Source: Prionace glauca (Eukaryota; Chordata; Chondrichthyes; Carcharhiniformes; Carcharhinidae). Taken from it: 64,000 nucleotides of DNA. The stretch covers positions 13,413,071 to 13,477,070 of the forward strand of contig CM075740.1 of the NCBI GenBank assembly GCA_037974335.1, read 5' to 3'. Positions 20,926 through 32,539 of the stretch are shown one piece after another; the first letter of the stretch is position 1; each line of letters opens with the position of its first letter. The position numbers and the translations under genes are program-made. The notes under the pieces were generated by a model. That model was given only the letters and a program-made list of their open reading frames with translations. It was not told the origin of the DNA and ran no database searches.

Positions 20926-21273
20926 TGCCCAGATTCAAAATCGTTCCGCTCCCGAAAATGAATCTATATGGACTGCTGAGCTCAGCCCCACAGTAATAAT
21001 CTGCAGCGTCCTCCGATTGCACGTTGGTGATGGTTAAATGCATCTTCGTTCTTGATGAGTCCACAGACCCGGCGAATCGATTCGGAATACCCGAAGCCAG
21101 ACCAGAGTACTCGGACCAAACAAGCACAGGGGCGCTGTCGGGTTTCTGCCAGTACCAGTACGCGTAGTTGCTGCTAATGGTGCCTCCGGACATGGTGCAA
21201 GTGATGGTGACGGTCTTTCCCGGTGAGGACGAAATGGATCCTGGTTGGGTCAGGACAGGATCCGCAATTGTAC
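20926..21273 (-). CDS. Germline-joined V-J light-chain exon, gene 2
   Basis: Variable domain of the second gene: 115 whole codons between the acceptor at 21274 and the donor at 20920-20925. C25, W39, D88 and C94 are present, and the mature start reads D-P-V-L-T-Q-P-G. CDR1 ends S-S-N-Y-A-Y, CDR2 is S-E-Y-S-G, and CDR3 is G-A-E-L-S-S-P-Y-R-F-I. The J part is F-G-S-G-T-I-L-N-L-G, with isoleucine where the other three genes have lysine; the core F-G-x-G is kept. V and J run together without heptamer or nonamer, so this gene cannot diversify by V-J joining. No stop or frameshift is seen. Confidence 0.93.
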
Positions 21274-21413
21274 CTGGTGAAATGCAAAGTATTGTCAGTC
21301 ACACACTGTGAAATGTTGAATATAGCTCACAATTCAGGTTCGTTAAAACACGAGCGCAAAAGCAGATAATGTGAATAAAATGAGCGTTACTTCAGGCCGA
21401 CGCCCGTACTTAC

Positions 21414-21462
21414 TGTGGAAACAGAGCATCAGTGCGGCGAGAACTCCAATCGATTGTGTCAT
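21414..21462 (-). CDS. Light-chain leader exon, gene 2
   Basis: Signal peptide M-T-Q-S-I-G-V-L-A-A-L-M-L-C-F-H plus the first base of a split serine codon, ending at the donor 21408-21413. The only protein difference from the other leaders is M for I at residue 12, which keeps the hydrophobic core. The intron to the V-J exon is 140 nt. Confidence 0.9.
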
Positions 21463-21538
21463 GGTGAAGGTTTGGGGAGAGGAAGAAGGAAAATAAATCC
21501 TGACACGAACGCGCTTCTGAGTCCATTCCAACCTCTCC

Positions 21539-21604
21539 TTAAAAAGACTCAAACACCGCAAGGCGAATGAATATTAATAACGTATGCAAATTTCCTGTCA
21601 CGTG
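21539..21604 (-). promoter_or_regulatory. Octamer/TATA light-chain promoter, gene 2
   Basis: E-box CACGTG at 21599-21604, octamer ATTTGCAT (minus strand) at 21584-21591 and TATA-like element at 21539-21545, spaced exactly as in gene 1. Confidence 0.82.
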
Positions 21605-21973
21605 TTATTAGGCCGAAGATCTCCATTTCGGTATTGTCTGATATTTGCAGAATGAACACGTCAGCCATTTTGGAAAAGAAGAAATATAAATCTCCCAAGG
21701 CACAGAATAGCATGTAAAATGCCTCAATACCCAACCCCCACCCTCCCCAAAAAAAACAAACGGTGCAGTGAAACATAAAACAGATTAAATGGATCGTGGC
21801 TTGATGTTCGGAAGCCTGCAGATTACAACAAATAAATGTTGCGGGCAGTAAGCTGTTTAATAGGCGTAACGTCCTTGGCGAATAAATGTAAGACGAAAAG
21901 TGTGAGTTGAGATTTCATGTGCACACAGAGAGGCGTAAGGCCGCATTTCTTGGTGGCTTTTCGCGATTGATGA

Positions 21974-22150
21974 ATAGAAAGATAGATAGGCAGACAGACA
22001 GACAGACAGATAGATAGATTGACAGATAGACAAATAGATAGATAGATCGACAGATAGATAGATAGATGAATGGATGGATAGATAGACAGGCAGATAGATA
22101 GACAGACAGAGGGATAGAGATAACTAGTCAGATAGATACATAGATAGATG
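21974..22150. repeat. GATA/GACA microsatellite, unit 2
   Basis: Orthologous to 6071-6240, upstream of promoter 2, with one more GACA step near its start. Confidence 0.93.
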
Positions 22151-22969
22151 GGTATGCGAAGTGCGTGAATGAAAGACAAGTTCCGAAGAACATTTCATTA
22201 CCTACCGAGAATGTGATTAAATGCCAAGACTGCCCACTCAGCTTTATTCAAGTGTTGGAAACCCACGGCATCCACAGTGAGTTAAGCCTTGGCAAGTTGA
22301 AATGCCCGAGGAAGCAGAGCTTTCGCATGACTTTCATTGTTTGATTTGAGGGGCATATTTGCTGTCATAGGAAACAATGAGTTTGAGAATGTCAATGCAT
22401 TTGCCGACATCGGACTGAGCTGAAAATAGCCGTTTTTTAAAATCAGATTTCTGATGACAGGTGACCCTCCCCCCAACACCCCCCTCTCCTCCCGCCGCAC
22501 GACAGTATTGCAGAAGCCATCGTATAATGTTTTATTGCTCCCTCATTTGAAAAATTAAACAAAATCAAGCAAGCCCTTTCAATGTTGATAACGTTAGCTT
22601 GTCACACACCTTCACCCCATGTGTCCTTGAACAATTGTGAGAACTAACATTTCGGTTATGCAGCTGAGGCGCACAGAGGAGAACGAGATGAAATGAATTA
22701 ATTACTTCGCCTGGAGAGCTGCCGATCGCGGTGCAGATACAGTTGCGTCAGTATAAAGAATTCGAGAAGGTTGATCGCACAAAGAGGGCAATCAGCCCAT
22801 CGCATCCATGTCGGTTCTGTAAAGGAGCGATAGATCTGGAATTTCTGTCTTGGTCTTACTCCAGTTTTCGACATATTTTCTACCTTTTTGTCAGGGATTG
22901 TTAAATCATTTCCCGCTAGCCCTTGATCCAGTTGCCTCCAGATCATTAAGAGTCGGAACATATTTACCC

Positions 22970-23340
22970 ACCAGCAGCCCTCTTCTGTTCCTGTTGCTGT
23001 TCACAGGTTATTTCAAATATTTGCCTTCTGGTGATCAAACTTCCCGACATTTGAAGCAGCTCCTACTTTCTTTATCCAACACCTTTAAGAACATCTTTAT
23101 CAAATCTACTGTGCGGCTGTAAGGAGAACAACTGCACGTTTCTCGTCCTTACATCTAACTGAGGAGTTTTATCGCTGGAAACATGCTAATACACCTTCCT
23201 GCACACTCTCCAAAGCTCTGAAATACTTAGGAAGAATATTGTCAAGAACTGGACGAATACTCCAGCTGTGGTCTAACAAAGATAAAAGGGTTAACATATT
23301 TGCTTGCATTTGGACTCGGTTGTTGGAATTTTACTGAATC
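22970..23340 (-). mobile_element. Decayed CR1-like LINE fragment, unit 2
   Basis: Copy of 7060-7440, with gaactggacgaatactccag near 23247. Confidence 0.5.
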
Positions 23341-23829
23341 CCGTGTGGACAGAATGAACGGTGGGGAAGGAATATTAAAATTTTACCATTAGTGGGAAAA
23401 TTTCCAAACGGTCAGGGAGTGGGATCAGGAACAGATAGTTAAAGTGGTTAGGCTGAAAGTTATCGCAGGGTATTCACTGAAAGGATATGTCTCAGATCCA
23501 CGTCATGCAGCGCAGTCAGTACCCAGGGAGTGAGAGGTTTAAGGCCTTGCCTGTGGGTGGAATGTACAGAGTGGACATCTGCATTGTGGAGAGAGGGAAA
23601 CGGGCAGACAGTAGTTCGGATTAATGCAACAAGACAGCAGGAGCAAGAGAAGAGCCACCCTCATGGCGTGTGAGTCGAACCGGGAAATGATTGGCATCGG
23701 GCCAGGAATGCAGGTTAAAGGTGACTGAAGACGGTAGGCAACTGAAATAACAGACAGAAAGCGGGCCGACTTCATGGAGATGTTAAAGTCCCAACATCTC
23801 CAATGTTTGCATCCGACTGGAAGCAAAAG

Positions 23830-25590
23830 AGTAAAAGTTTGCGATTAGTGGCAGAGCTAAAGATTGGGAAGAATGTTAAAAACCGACAAAGATTGACAAA
23901 TAAAGTAATGACAAAGGAGAACTTAGAGTATGAGAGAATGTTAGCTGGATATATTAAAAGAATGTAAAAATGTCTACATGCTTTTAAAAAGGAAAATGCT
24001 CACTAAAATAAGTGTGGTTACTCTGGAAAAGGAACGTGGAAAATTCATTAAACGAAATGAGGAAATGGCAGAAGAATTGATATATTTTCTCTGCCTTGCT
24101 GTAGAATACGGAAATAATGTCCCAGAAATACTTGCAGGTGAAGAGGGAGAAGGGAGCGAGGAACATAAAGGAATTACAACCACCAGGTCAATGCTACTGA
24201 GAAAGCGGTCAGAACTAAAGGCTGTCAAGTCATTCGGCCATGATAGAGCTGGGTAAGATACCCTTCGGGAGAGTGGATCCAGACGCGATGGGCCGATTGG
24301 CCTACTTCTGCATTGTAGTGATTTTATAATTCTATGTGATCGGGAAATAGCAGATCGATCTCTTCTATTCAAGAAAGCTAAGAAACTGAGAACATGTAAC
24401 TACAAGCCAATTAGCCTAATATCTGTCAAAAGTTAAATGCTCAAACCTACTATGAGAAGGTTGTCGCGTGGCACTTGCAATTATGTAGAGCCAACATGGT
24501 TTTGTGCAAATGAAGACATACTGTACTAATTTCATATAGTTACTGGAACAGCTTAATAGTCTCAGGGGATAAAGGGGAATAAAGGGGACCCTTGGATTTC
24601 CAAAACGGATTTAGTAAGAAACAGTCTCAAAGTTACATTGTGAAATGCCAAACAGGAGGTTCGTGTATGGGATAATACTCATCAGGAATCGAGGACTGGT
24701 TTTCTTACAGAAACAGAGAAGTGGGGTAACTGAGCCATTTTTTTGTGGGGGGGGGGGGCGGTGGGGGAGAAGGGGAAAACTGTAGCTGGCGGTGTATCAC
24801 AGGATTACATCTGGGGCCTCAACTATTATCAATTTATACAAAAGGCATGGATGATGGGACGGATTCATTGCAACTTTTTCTCACGACTATAATACAGGAG
24901 AAGAAGTAAATTGTGAGGTTAGCATAGATGGTATACAAAAGGATCAAGATAGGCTACGTGAGTGGTAAAAAGAAACAGGTGGAGTATATTGTAGTGAAAA
25001 AGAATTGGTCCACTTTGGCAGGAAGAATGGAAAGGAGCAAATCATTCACAGGGAGATGAGAGTGCAAAGATCTGCAGCACTGTGGGATATAGGTGCCCCG
25101 GAACGTGATTCAGAAAACTTGAGCATGAAGCTGTAAGTGATTAGGAAATCGAATGCAGTGTTGTCACCTATTGCAAATGGGATGGAATATCAAAGTAGGG
25201 AAGATTCGCTACAAATTTGTCGTGCTTTGCTGCGAGCACATCTAAAGTACTTTCCTGTTGGCCCGGGTACCTCAGAATGGATACAATAGCACCAGCAACA
25301 TTCGGCGAAACGGGACCCTATCAGGTGAAAGGGGTATCATATAGGGAACGGTTGGAGAGTTAGGTCTTGTACCCATTAGTGTTTCGAAGAATTCGAGGCG
25401 ATCCTACTGAAACATCTACTATCCTGAGGGGAGTTGAGATGGTGAATGCTGAAGAAGTGCCTCCCCTCCAAGGAGACTAGAAGGACGGGGCGCGAACTAA
25501 AATAAGAGGTTTTCCAGTTGAGATGCAGATAAAGAGAAGTTCATTATCCGTGGGAGACATTAGCCTGTGGAGCTCTCTTTACCAGGAATA
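23830..25590 (+). mobile_element. Old CR1-like LINE reverse-transcriptase region, unit 2
   Basis: Copy of 7930-9690 with the nested tail at about 24245-24338. It shares with unit 4 a 16-20 nt stretch (aaacaggaggt and following, near 24650) that class A units lack. Confidence 0.68.
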
Positions 25591-25734
25591 TCCCATCGTG
25601 AGTGGTAATGGATAATTAAACAACTCATTGGAGGTGAAGACATCACAAATGTGCCCATGCTCAATGATCAGTGAAAAAGATAAAGCTAAAGCCTTCGCAG
25701 CAATCTTCTGTCACATGTTGCGAAGTGAAAGATC

Positions 25735-27215
25735 CATCATGGTCTTCTAAAGAAATGGTCAACATCGCGGATTTCAAGCTTCAGCCAATTCAATTCTCTC
25801 CACGTGATACGAGAAATGTCCGAACGCGTTGGAAATTGCAAAGGCTTTGGGCCCGAGCAATATTCTGTCCACTGCCCTGAAGACTTGTGCTCCAGACCAT
25901 GCGGCCCCGCCAGTCAAGTTGTTTCAGTACATCTACAACATTGGCATCTACCCGTCATTGCAGAAAATTGCCCAGTTATGTCCTCTATGCAAAAAGAAGG
26001 GCATCTCCAACCTTATTCATCAGGCCACTCCAGATCATCAGCAAGGGGTCATTAACAGCGCAATCAAACTGCAGGAACTTAGCAGGAACCTACTCACTGA
26101 CACATAGTTTGGATTCCGCTAGTCACTCGGCGCCTGACTTCATTACAGCCTTGGGTCAAACATGGACAAGAGTAATTGAATGTCAGATGTGAAGTGACTG
26201 CCTTTGACGTCAAGGCAGCACGGGTGGAATTAAGGAGCTCGAGGAATAATGGAGGCAATTGGAATCAGAGGGAACAAGCTACGCTGGCTGGAGTCATACC
26301 TGCACAGAGGAAGAGTCTTGCTGTGGTTGGAGTTCCATCCACTAATTTGCATACTTCTCAAGATGGTATCCTTGGAGTTTCTCAAGATGGTATCCTCGGC
26401 CCAACTATCTTCAGCTGCTCGATCAGTAACGTTCACATGCTGTGCAATTCCATTCCCGCATCCTCAGAGACTGCAGTGATCCATATCCAAATGCAGTTCG
26501 TCCGGGGCAATATCCAAGCTTGGGTTGGCAAGTGGCAAGTATCCTTCGGGACAAAGTAGTGCCAGGAAATGACCACCTCCAACAACTAATCATTGTCTCT
26601 TGACATTCAACGGTAATGCCGCCACTGTCGACTTCCAAGGCCGTTCATTGACCAGAAACTGAACTGGTCTTGATATTTAAATATGGTGGCTACAAGAGCA
26701 GGTCAGAGGGCATGAATCCTGTGGCAAGTGTCTCACTTCCTTACTCCCAAGCCTGTGCACCATCTACGCGAGGCACAAGTCAGGAATGTGATGGAATATT
26801 TGCACTAGCCAGGAGAGTGCAACTTCTATAACTTTCAAGAAGCTCACACCATCCAGGAGAAAACTTGACTGGCACCTCTTCCACAAACTGCTTCCGTCAC
26901 GATGAACAGTGGCAGCAGTGGGTACCATCTGCACGATGCACTGCAAAAACCCATCCAATATCCATGGGCAACACCTTACAAAATCTCACCTCTACCGTCG
27001 AGAAGTACAAGGGAAGCAGGTAGATAGGAACACCACCACCTTAGCGCTCTCCTCCAAGTCATTCGCAATCTGACCTGGGGATATATCGCTTACTTAGACC
27101 ACAGGGACTGCGCTGATTCAACAAAGCAGTTCACCACCATCATCTCGAGGGGAATTAGCGGTGAGGAATAAATGCTAGTCTAGCCAGCGATTCCCACGTC
27201 CCATAAAAAATGCAG
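25735..27215 (+). mobile_element. Old L2/jockey-like LINE with 3' end, unit 2
   Basis: Copy of 9800-11275. It keeps the tgaacagtggcagcagtggg stretch of the 3' UTR near 26902, which unit 1 has partly lost. A CR1-like 3' fragment follows to about 27320. Confidence 0.64.
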
Positions 27216-27763
27216 AATTCGATAGATTTCTGATTGAAATGGGGTCCAAAGAGCATAGGGGTGGACCGAATGTGCAGTCGACCCCACGATCTCATCAGCC
27301 ACGACCTTCGGCCTGATCTTCGTTTCAGTTCATGTGATGATATGAAACCTGTTCGCGCCTTTTTGTCTATTTTTATCCTATCAAATTTCTGAACCTTCGG
27401 ATCATTAATGTGGCGCTGGCAGCATTATCTTTAGTGAATGACGCAGGAAAGAAAGTGATAGTAACACATTTAGTGGCACTGGGTTCTTACTGCTTCTAAT
27501 CATTCGGATTTTCTGATATTATGGATATTCACCATTAAAAAGGGAAACTCATGAAACATCCAAATTAATTGACAATACCTAATGAGAGTATTCTGTAAAC
27601 GATTTTCATCTGGGAATTCCTATTTTCCAAGTGTCCACGTATTTTGCCAGGAATTGACATTTTGAGATATTTCTCGCCCCATATACACTTCATGTAATTA
27701 CACGGTCCTTGGTCTATCAACTGCAATAATGCCATCTGCCGGTTCAGCCGCATAACACGCACA

Positions 27764-28073
27764 GGTTCATTGGGATTCGGTTTCGACTTCTTTCATCTGT
27801 TGTGCATAGTCCAGTAGAAAGCAGGGAGAATGAAATGACAATTATGACATAAAATTTAGGATAAATTCGGGAGATCTGATAGCACTTTCGAAGAGAGAAA
27901 CACAATTTCTGTATAAGGTTCGTTGGGATTCCTTTTAGACTTCTTTCTTCAATTGTACATAGTCCAACAGAAAGCAGGAAGAATAAAATGACAATTATAA
28001 CATAAAATATAAGATAAATTCGGGAGATCTGGTAGTACTTGGGAAGAGAGAAACACAATTTCTGTAGAAGGGT
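27764..28073 (+). repeat. 153-bp direct tandem duplication, unit 2
   Basis: Copies 27764-27916 and 27917-28073, orthologous to 11828-12136. Confidence 0.85.
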
Positions 28074-28406
28074 TATTCGCACTGTTGTGTTCGACGAAAC
28101 AGTGTTCAGTCTCTAGTAAATTAAACTTAAATCCGATCCGTGCGTTTATGATGCATTTCAAACGCTTCGAAGACAGGTGCATGCCCAGCCTCAAACAAGG
28201 GAGCAGGAACTAACACTGTAAACAATGCCGGACGCCAAAGACTGGCGACTAATTGCCGGATGAGTATTGTAGAGCCCTGGAACAAGCAATGATACTAAAT
28301 CCCATCATGGTGTCTAGCAATAAATCTTGAACAAAATCAGCTATTATCATGTTAACCATGAAACTACTGAATTGCTGAAGAAAAACATTCGCTTCATTAA
28401 CATCAT

Positions 28407-28717
28407 TCCCGGCAGGAAATTTGGCATCCTTACTTAGTACATATGTGACTCCATCGCGAAAAAGATGAAATCTGAGGACACGTACCAACCAAGTTAAGAA
28501 CACCTTCTTCCCTGCTGCCCTCGGACTTTTGAATGGACCTAACTCGCATTAAGTTGATGTTTCTCCACACCCGAGATGTGACTGTTACACTACATTCTGC
28601 ACTCTCTCCTTTCCTTCTCTATGGACGGTATACTTTGTCGGTAAAACGTGTAAGAAAGAATACTTGTCACTGTATACTATTATATAAAACAGTGAGAAAT
28701 CAAATCAAATCAAAAAC
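28407..28717 (+). mobile_element. Retroposon 3' end with (AATCA)n-like tail, unit 2
   Basis: Copy of 12470-12780, ending in the same aaatcaaatcaaatcaaa run. Confidence 0.6.
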
Positions 28718-28961
28718 ATTTGTGCTATTAGAAAACATGTGCACAATACATGACCAGCTATATTGGTTAGCAGTGGTATTGATGACGTACCTCCTGACCA
28801 GATTGGTTTACGTGTTACAGAAAAGCCCGTTCACCTGAACTCGTTCCAAAAGCAGCAGTGAAGGAAGGCCAAAGCGGCATTGGCGCAAGATTTGTTTTCA
28901 TTTACGGAGGTATTTACAGATGAGAGGCCAGGAGTGATGGAGTTTGGGGGAAGAAGAGGCG

Positions 28962-29028
28962 CAACATCGTGGGCCGAAGGGCCTGTTCTGCGCTGTAATG
29001 TTCTATGTTCTATGTTCTATGTTCTATG
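28962..29028 (+). mobile_element. 67-bp LINE 3' tail insertion private to unit 2
   Basis: Units 1, 3 and 4 read gaagaggcgaatatcag straight through; unit 2 has an extra 67 bp between gaggcg and aatatcag. The insert contains gtgggccgaagggcctgttc and ctgcgctgtaatgttctatg and ends in four TTCTATG steps. This is the far 3' end of a CR1-like LINE with its short tandem tail, so an extremely 5'-truncated insertion. No clear target-site duplication is visible. Confidence 0.85.
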
Positions 29029-29104
29029 AATATCAGGGCGTATGTGAAACGTAGCAGAAAACAAGAACATACCTGATACCATACTGAAAACATACCATTA
29101 TTGA

Positions 29105-29900
29105 TATATATTGTAAAGAGTTGAGGCCACAGCACTGATCACTGTAGCACATCACTCCCGATATCGTGCGAATCACAAAATTGTCCCGTTTTCCTCCTCT
29201 CTACTTCCTGTTCGCTCGCAAATTTTCTGCCCATGCTCCCACACGATAAACTCTCATTTTCCGCAATAGTCTTTGCTGTGACATCTTATCAAATCCTTAC
29301 TGGAAAACACAATATATCCACCTGTTCCCCTTTATCCACAACACGTCACTTCTTCAAATCACTCCAGTAAATTGATTGAACATGACTTCCCTTTGACAAA
29401 ACTGAGTTGGCTCTATTTGATTATCGTGTTTTACTTATGTGCCCTGCTATCAAATCTTAATAACAGCTGCTAACAATTTCCTTATATGTCACATGATCAG
29501 CTAACTGGTGTTGTTTAGCTAACATATGTTGTTTCCTGCTCTCGGACGTTTTTTTCCGATTGCATTAAGGTACTACCGTCGCTTTTCCCAAACTAACGAA
29601 CACTTCCCAGAATCTGGGGATTTTTGGAAGATTACAACCAGCCTATCAATCGTCTCATTTGTCAGTTCTTTTAAGACCTTCGGTGAAAGCCATCAGGATC
29701 TGAGGACTTAGCAACCGACATCTTCAACAACGTTCTTAATGTCATTCTAATTTCCTGCTCTACAGCTACTTCTACGGTACAACTTGTATCCTCTATAATG
29801 AAGACTAAAGCAAAATGCCTATTCTCTTCATCTGCAATCTTTCTGTTCGTCACAGATTCCCCAGACTCAATTTCTATGGAACTGTCGCCCACTCTTTGAA
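29105..29900 (-). mobile_element. Old CR1-like LINE RT domain (antisense), unit 2
   Basis: Copy of 13100-13895; A-D-E-E-N-R-H-F-A-L-V-F is readable near 29825. Confidence 0.63.
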
Positions 29901-29953
29901 GTTTTTTTATCGTTTAATTTTATAGTTTGAAACTGATGTGTTCGTGGCACGAG

Positions 29954-30050
29954 TAGGCGTACATTAACACCGCAATAAAATTATTGTCAAATCCCCAAGT
30001 CGCTACACGCTGGCATCTGTTTGGGTACACTAAGGGAGAATTCGCAATGG
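29954..30050 (-). mobile_element. Inverted SINE 3' tail, unit 2
   Basis: Copy of 13950-14047, with tacattaacacc as in unit 4 rather than tacattcacacc. The stretch 30050-30800 shows nothing recognisable. Confidence 0.55.
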
Positions 30051-30809
30051 TAAGCACTGTGCCAAAATGCCAAAGGCAAGAAGTAACTAAAACCCCCCAG
30101 AATATTCGGGAAACAAATCAGCTGGCCTGGAAGCACCTGTGGAGACAGATACAAAGTGAAAATTGCGTCTCCAAAGGTGTCAGATGAAAATATGAGCAAT
30201 GAGTTTTGTTGATCTGAATTTCACTGGAAGAGCACAGGAAACTGAGCCAATTCTAACTTCAGGATGATGATCTGATAGATTAATGAAACCGATGCCTGCA
30301 TGAAATGCTAATCGAGCTCTGGAGCGCGATTACTTGGATATCTCTTTCAATAATTGTAGTGCGGACAGGATGAAGCACTTGACTAATTCTCAATAGGTCA
30401 CTTAAGAGCCTCAATAGGCTCAAAGGGGCCCTCGCCGCGCAACGAATTTATTCTTCCCAGTAGTTGGAGGAGATTTCTGATCATCACAAGAGAAATGTTC
30501 AGTGAGGCGATGGTGAGATAGAGCTACGGGCGTTCAGAGTGCATAAAAAGCCTGATGTGCTTTCAGATGACGCCGATAAGGGGGAACATGTGGATGGGAA
30601 AAAGAATGTGGCCAGGGACATATTGTTGAGTTGCTTGCATGGGAGCAGGAAGTGAAGCCATTGCAGACAAATCTGTGGATATTATCTGACAAATAATAAT
30701 GGAACCAGATCATGAGAACAGATCCAAGCAACTGATTAAAGATGGAGAATTGTTGGATCGTGTGTGGGATCGTGTCAAAGACCGACGCCAATGCAAAAAG
30801 AACAAGCAG

Positions 30810-31106
30810 TAGGGCGTCACGGTTGTTAGGACTTCTGCCTCACAGCGCCAAAAACCCGGTTTCGATGCCCGGCTTGGGTCACAGTCTGCACGTTCTTCCC
30901 GTATCTGTGTGGGTGCTCCGCTGCCTCCCATAGTCCGAAAGATGGGTTGATTAGGTGCTTTGGCGATGCTAAATTGTACCCGTCCAGGTGCCGGGATGTG
31001 GGGACTCGGAAATGCTCACAGTAACTTCATTACAGTAATTGCAGTTTGGATTACAACCGATAGCTGTAAGCCTACTTGTGACAATAATAAAGAAACTGCA
31101 AAAAAA
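30810..31106 (+). mobile_element. tRNA-derived SINE (HE1-like), unit 2
   Basis: Copy of 14804-15112. Its B-box region (cccggtttcgatgcccggc) is closer to a tRNA B box than that of unit 1. It ends in an A-run at 31100-31106. The following 31107-31370 is unique to this unit and shows no recognisable feature. Confidence 0.75.
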
Positions 31107-31370
31107 CCCTTTAAAACTGAGAAAAACAGTCAGTTTGCTATCGGTGCAATTGAATAGAATGTAACTTTGATAAGGGACATATCAGTATTGTGGCAGAAGC
31201 AGAAACGCGATTCTGGGGATTCAATGCTGGAATTGTTGGAACATGATTATGGATTTGGGGTTGGTAATATCTTCAAGTAGTTTAGAGAGGAAATGTTAAC
31301 TGAAAATTTGTAGTATCTCACAAGCAAAGAGGATTAAGGCTTGTTTCAAGGAGAAGTTTTATTGTAATCG

Positions 31371-32293
31371 GTCTGATGACACCAAGATTGTGGGAAAGGC
31401 AAATTGTGAGGAGGGTGTGGAGAGTCTGCAGAAGGATCTAGATAGGCTGGCGAATGGGCCAGGAAATGGCAAATGGAATTTAATGTTGGCAAGTGTGAGG
31501 TGGTCCACTTTGGTAGGAGGAATGGTAGGAAGGACTATTACTTACGTGGCGAAAAACTGCAGCAGGCGACGGTGCAGAGGGACCTCGGGGTCCTTGTGCA
31601 TGAGTCGCAAAAACCCAGCTTGCAGGTGCAGCAGGTGGTCAGGAAGGCGAATGGGATGCTGGCCTTCATAGCGAGGGGGATTGAATATAAAAGTAGCGAG
31701 GTCTTGCTGCAGCTGTATAGGGCATTGATGAGGCCGCAGCTGAAGTACTGTGTGCAGTTTTGGGCCCCGCACCTGCGCAAGGATATTTTGGCCCTGGAGG
31801 GAGTGCAGAGGAGGTTTACTAGGCTGATACCGGAGTTGAGGGGATTGAGCTATGAGGAGAGGCTGAATAAACTAGGCTTGTACTCGTTAGAGTTTAGAAG
31901 AAAGAGGGGAGATCTCATTGAGACGTATAAGATGATGAATGGGATGGATAGGATAGAGGTGGAGAGACTCTTCCCGCTCAAAAAAGACAGTAGGACTAGG
32001 GGGCACAGCCCCAAGGTAAAGGGGAGGCGGTTTAGAACAGAGTTGAGGAGGAACTTCTTCACTCAAAGGGTGGTGAATCTCTGGAATTCTCTGCCCGTTG
32101 AAGTGTTGGAGGCTGCCTCGCTAAATATTTTTAAGAAACGGGTTGATGGGTTTTTGATAAGAGAGGGGATTAAGGGTTCTGGGGAGAGGGCGGGAAGGTG
32201 GAGCTGAGTCACGACAGATCAGCCATTATCTTATTGAATGGCGGGGCAGGCTCGAAGGGCCAGATGGCCTACTCCTGCTCCTATTTCTTATGT
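31371..32293 (+). mobile_element. Young, 5'-truncated CR1-like LINE 3' end
   Basis: Non-LTR retrotransposon fragment found only in unit 2. It begins inside the reverse transcriptase at the catalytic block S-D-D-T-K-I-V-G (31372-31395). The reading then changes frame near 31455, where one base appears to be missing. From 31473 to 32207 it stays open for 244 codons: M-E-F-N-V-G-K-C-E-V, R-D-L-G-V-L-V-H, Y-R-A-L-M-R-P-Q-L-K-Y, Y-E-E-R-L-N-K-L-G-L-Y and F-F-T-Q-R-V-V-N-L-W-N-S-L-P. The 3' UTR ends with ggcaggctcgaagggccaga and a ttcttatgt tail. The long open frame in a dead fragment suggests a recent insertion. CR1 clade by motif resemblance. Confidence 0.85.
31473..32207 (+). CDS. C-terminal reverse-transcriptase part of the CR1-like LINE
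   Basis: Open frame of 244 codons encoding the region after the RT catalytic aspartates (thumb and C-terminal domain) of a CR1-like ORF2 protein. It lacks endonuclease, fingers and most of the palm, so it is not expected to make an active enzyme, and no promoter is seen. The first ATG lies inside the normal W-x-M-E-F-N block and is not a natural start. Residues 85-110 hold the conserved A-L-M-R-P-Q-L-K-Y-C-V-Q-F-W block, and residues ~195-205 the F-F-T-Q-R-V-V-N-L-W block. The frame is free of stops, in contrast to every other LINE in the window. Confidence 0.8.
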   Translation: MEFNVGKCEVVHFGRRNGRKDYYLRGEKLQQATVQRDLGVLVHESQKPSLQVQQVVRKANGMLAFIARGIEYKSSEVLLQLYRALMRPQLKYCVQFWAPHLRKDILALEGVQRRFTRLIPELRGLSYEERLNKLGLYSLEFRRKRGDLIETYKMMNGMDRIEVERLFPLKKDSRTRGHSPKVKGRRFRTELRRNFFTQRVVNLWNSLPVEVLEAASLNIFKKRVDGFLIREGIKGSGERAGRWS

Positions 32294-32539
32294 AAGAACA
32301 GTATCTGAGGAGAGATAGCGGGTAGTGACATCAATCAAAGTGGGGACAAAAAAACAACATGGGTCTAATGTATAAAATGAGTTATGACCGAAATGAGGGG
32401 ATATCTGAGAAAAACATCCGAGTCAACTATGATGCATGTGAAGCAGTGTTTCTTCATTTCATTCCGAAATAACTTCCCTCGATCAAAAGTGTATTCCCTA
32501 TTTTTTCAGGATTGTATTATTGGAGCAAAAAGAAAATAA

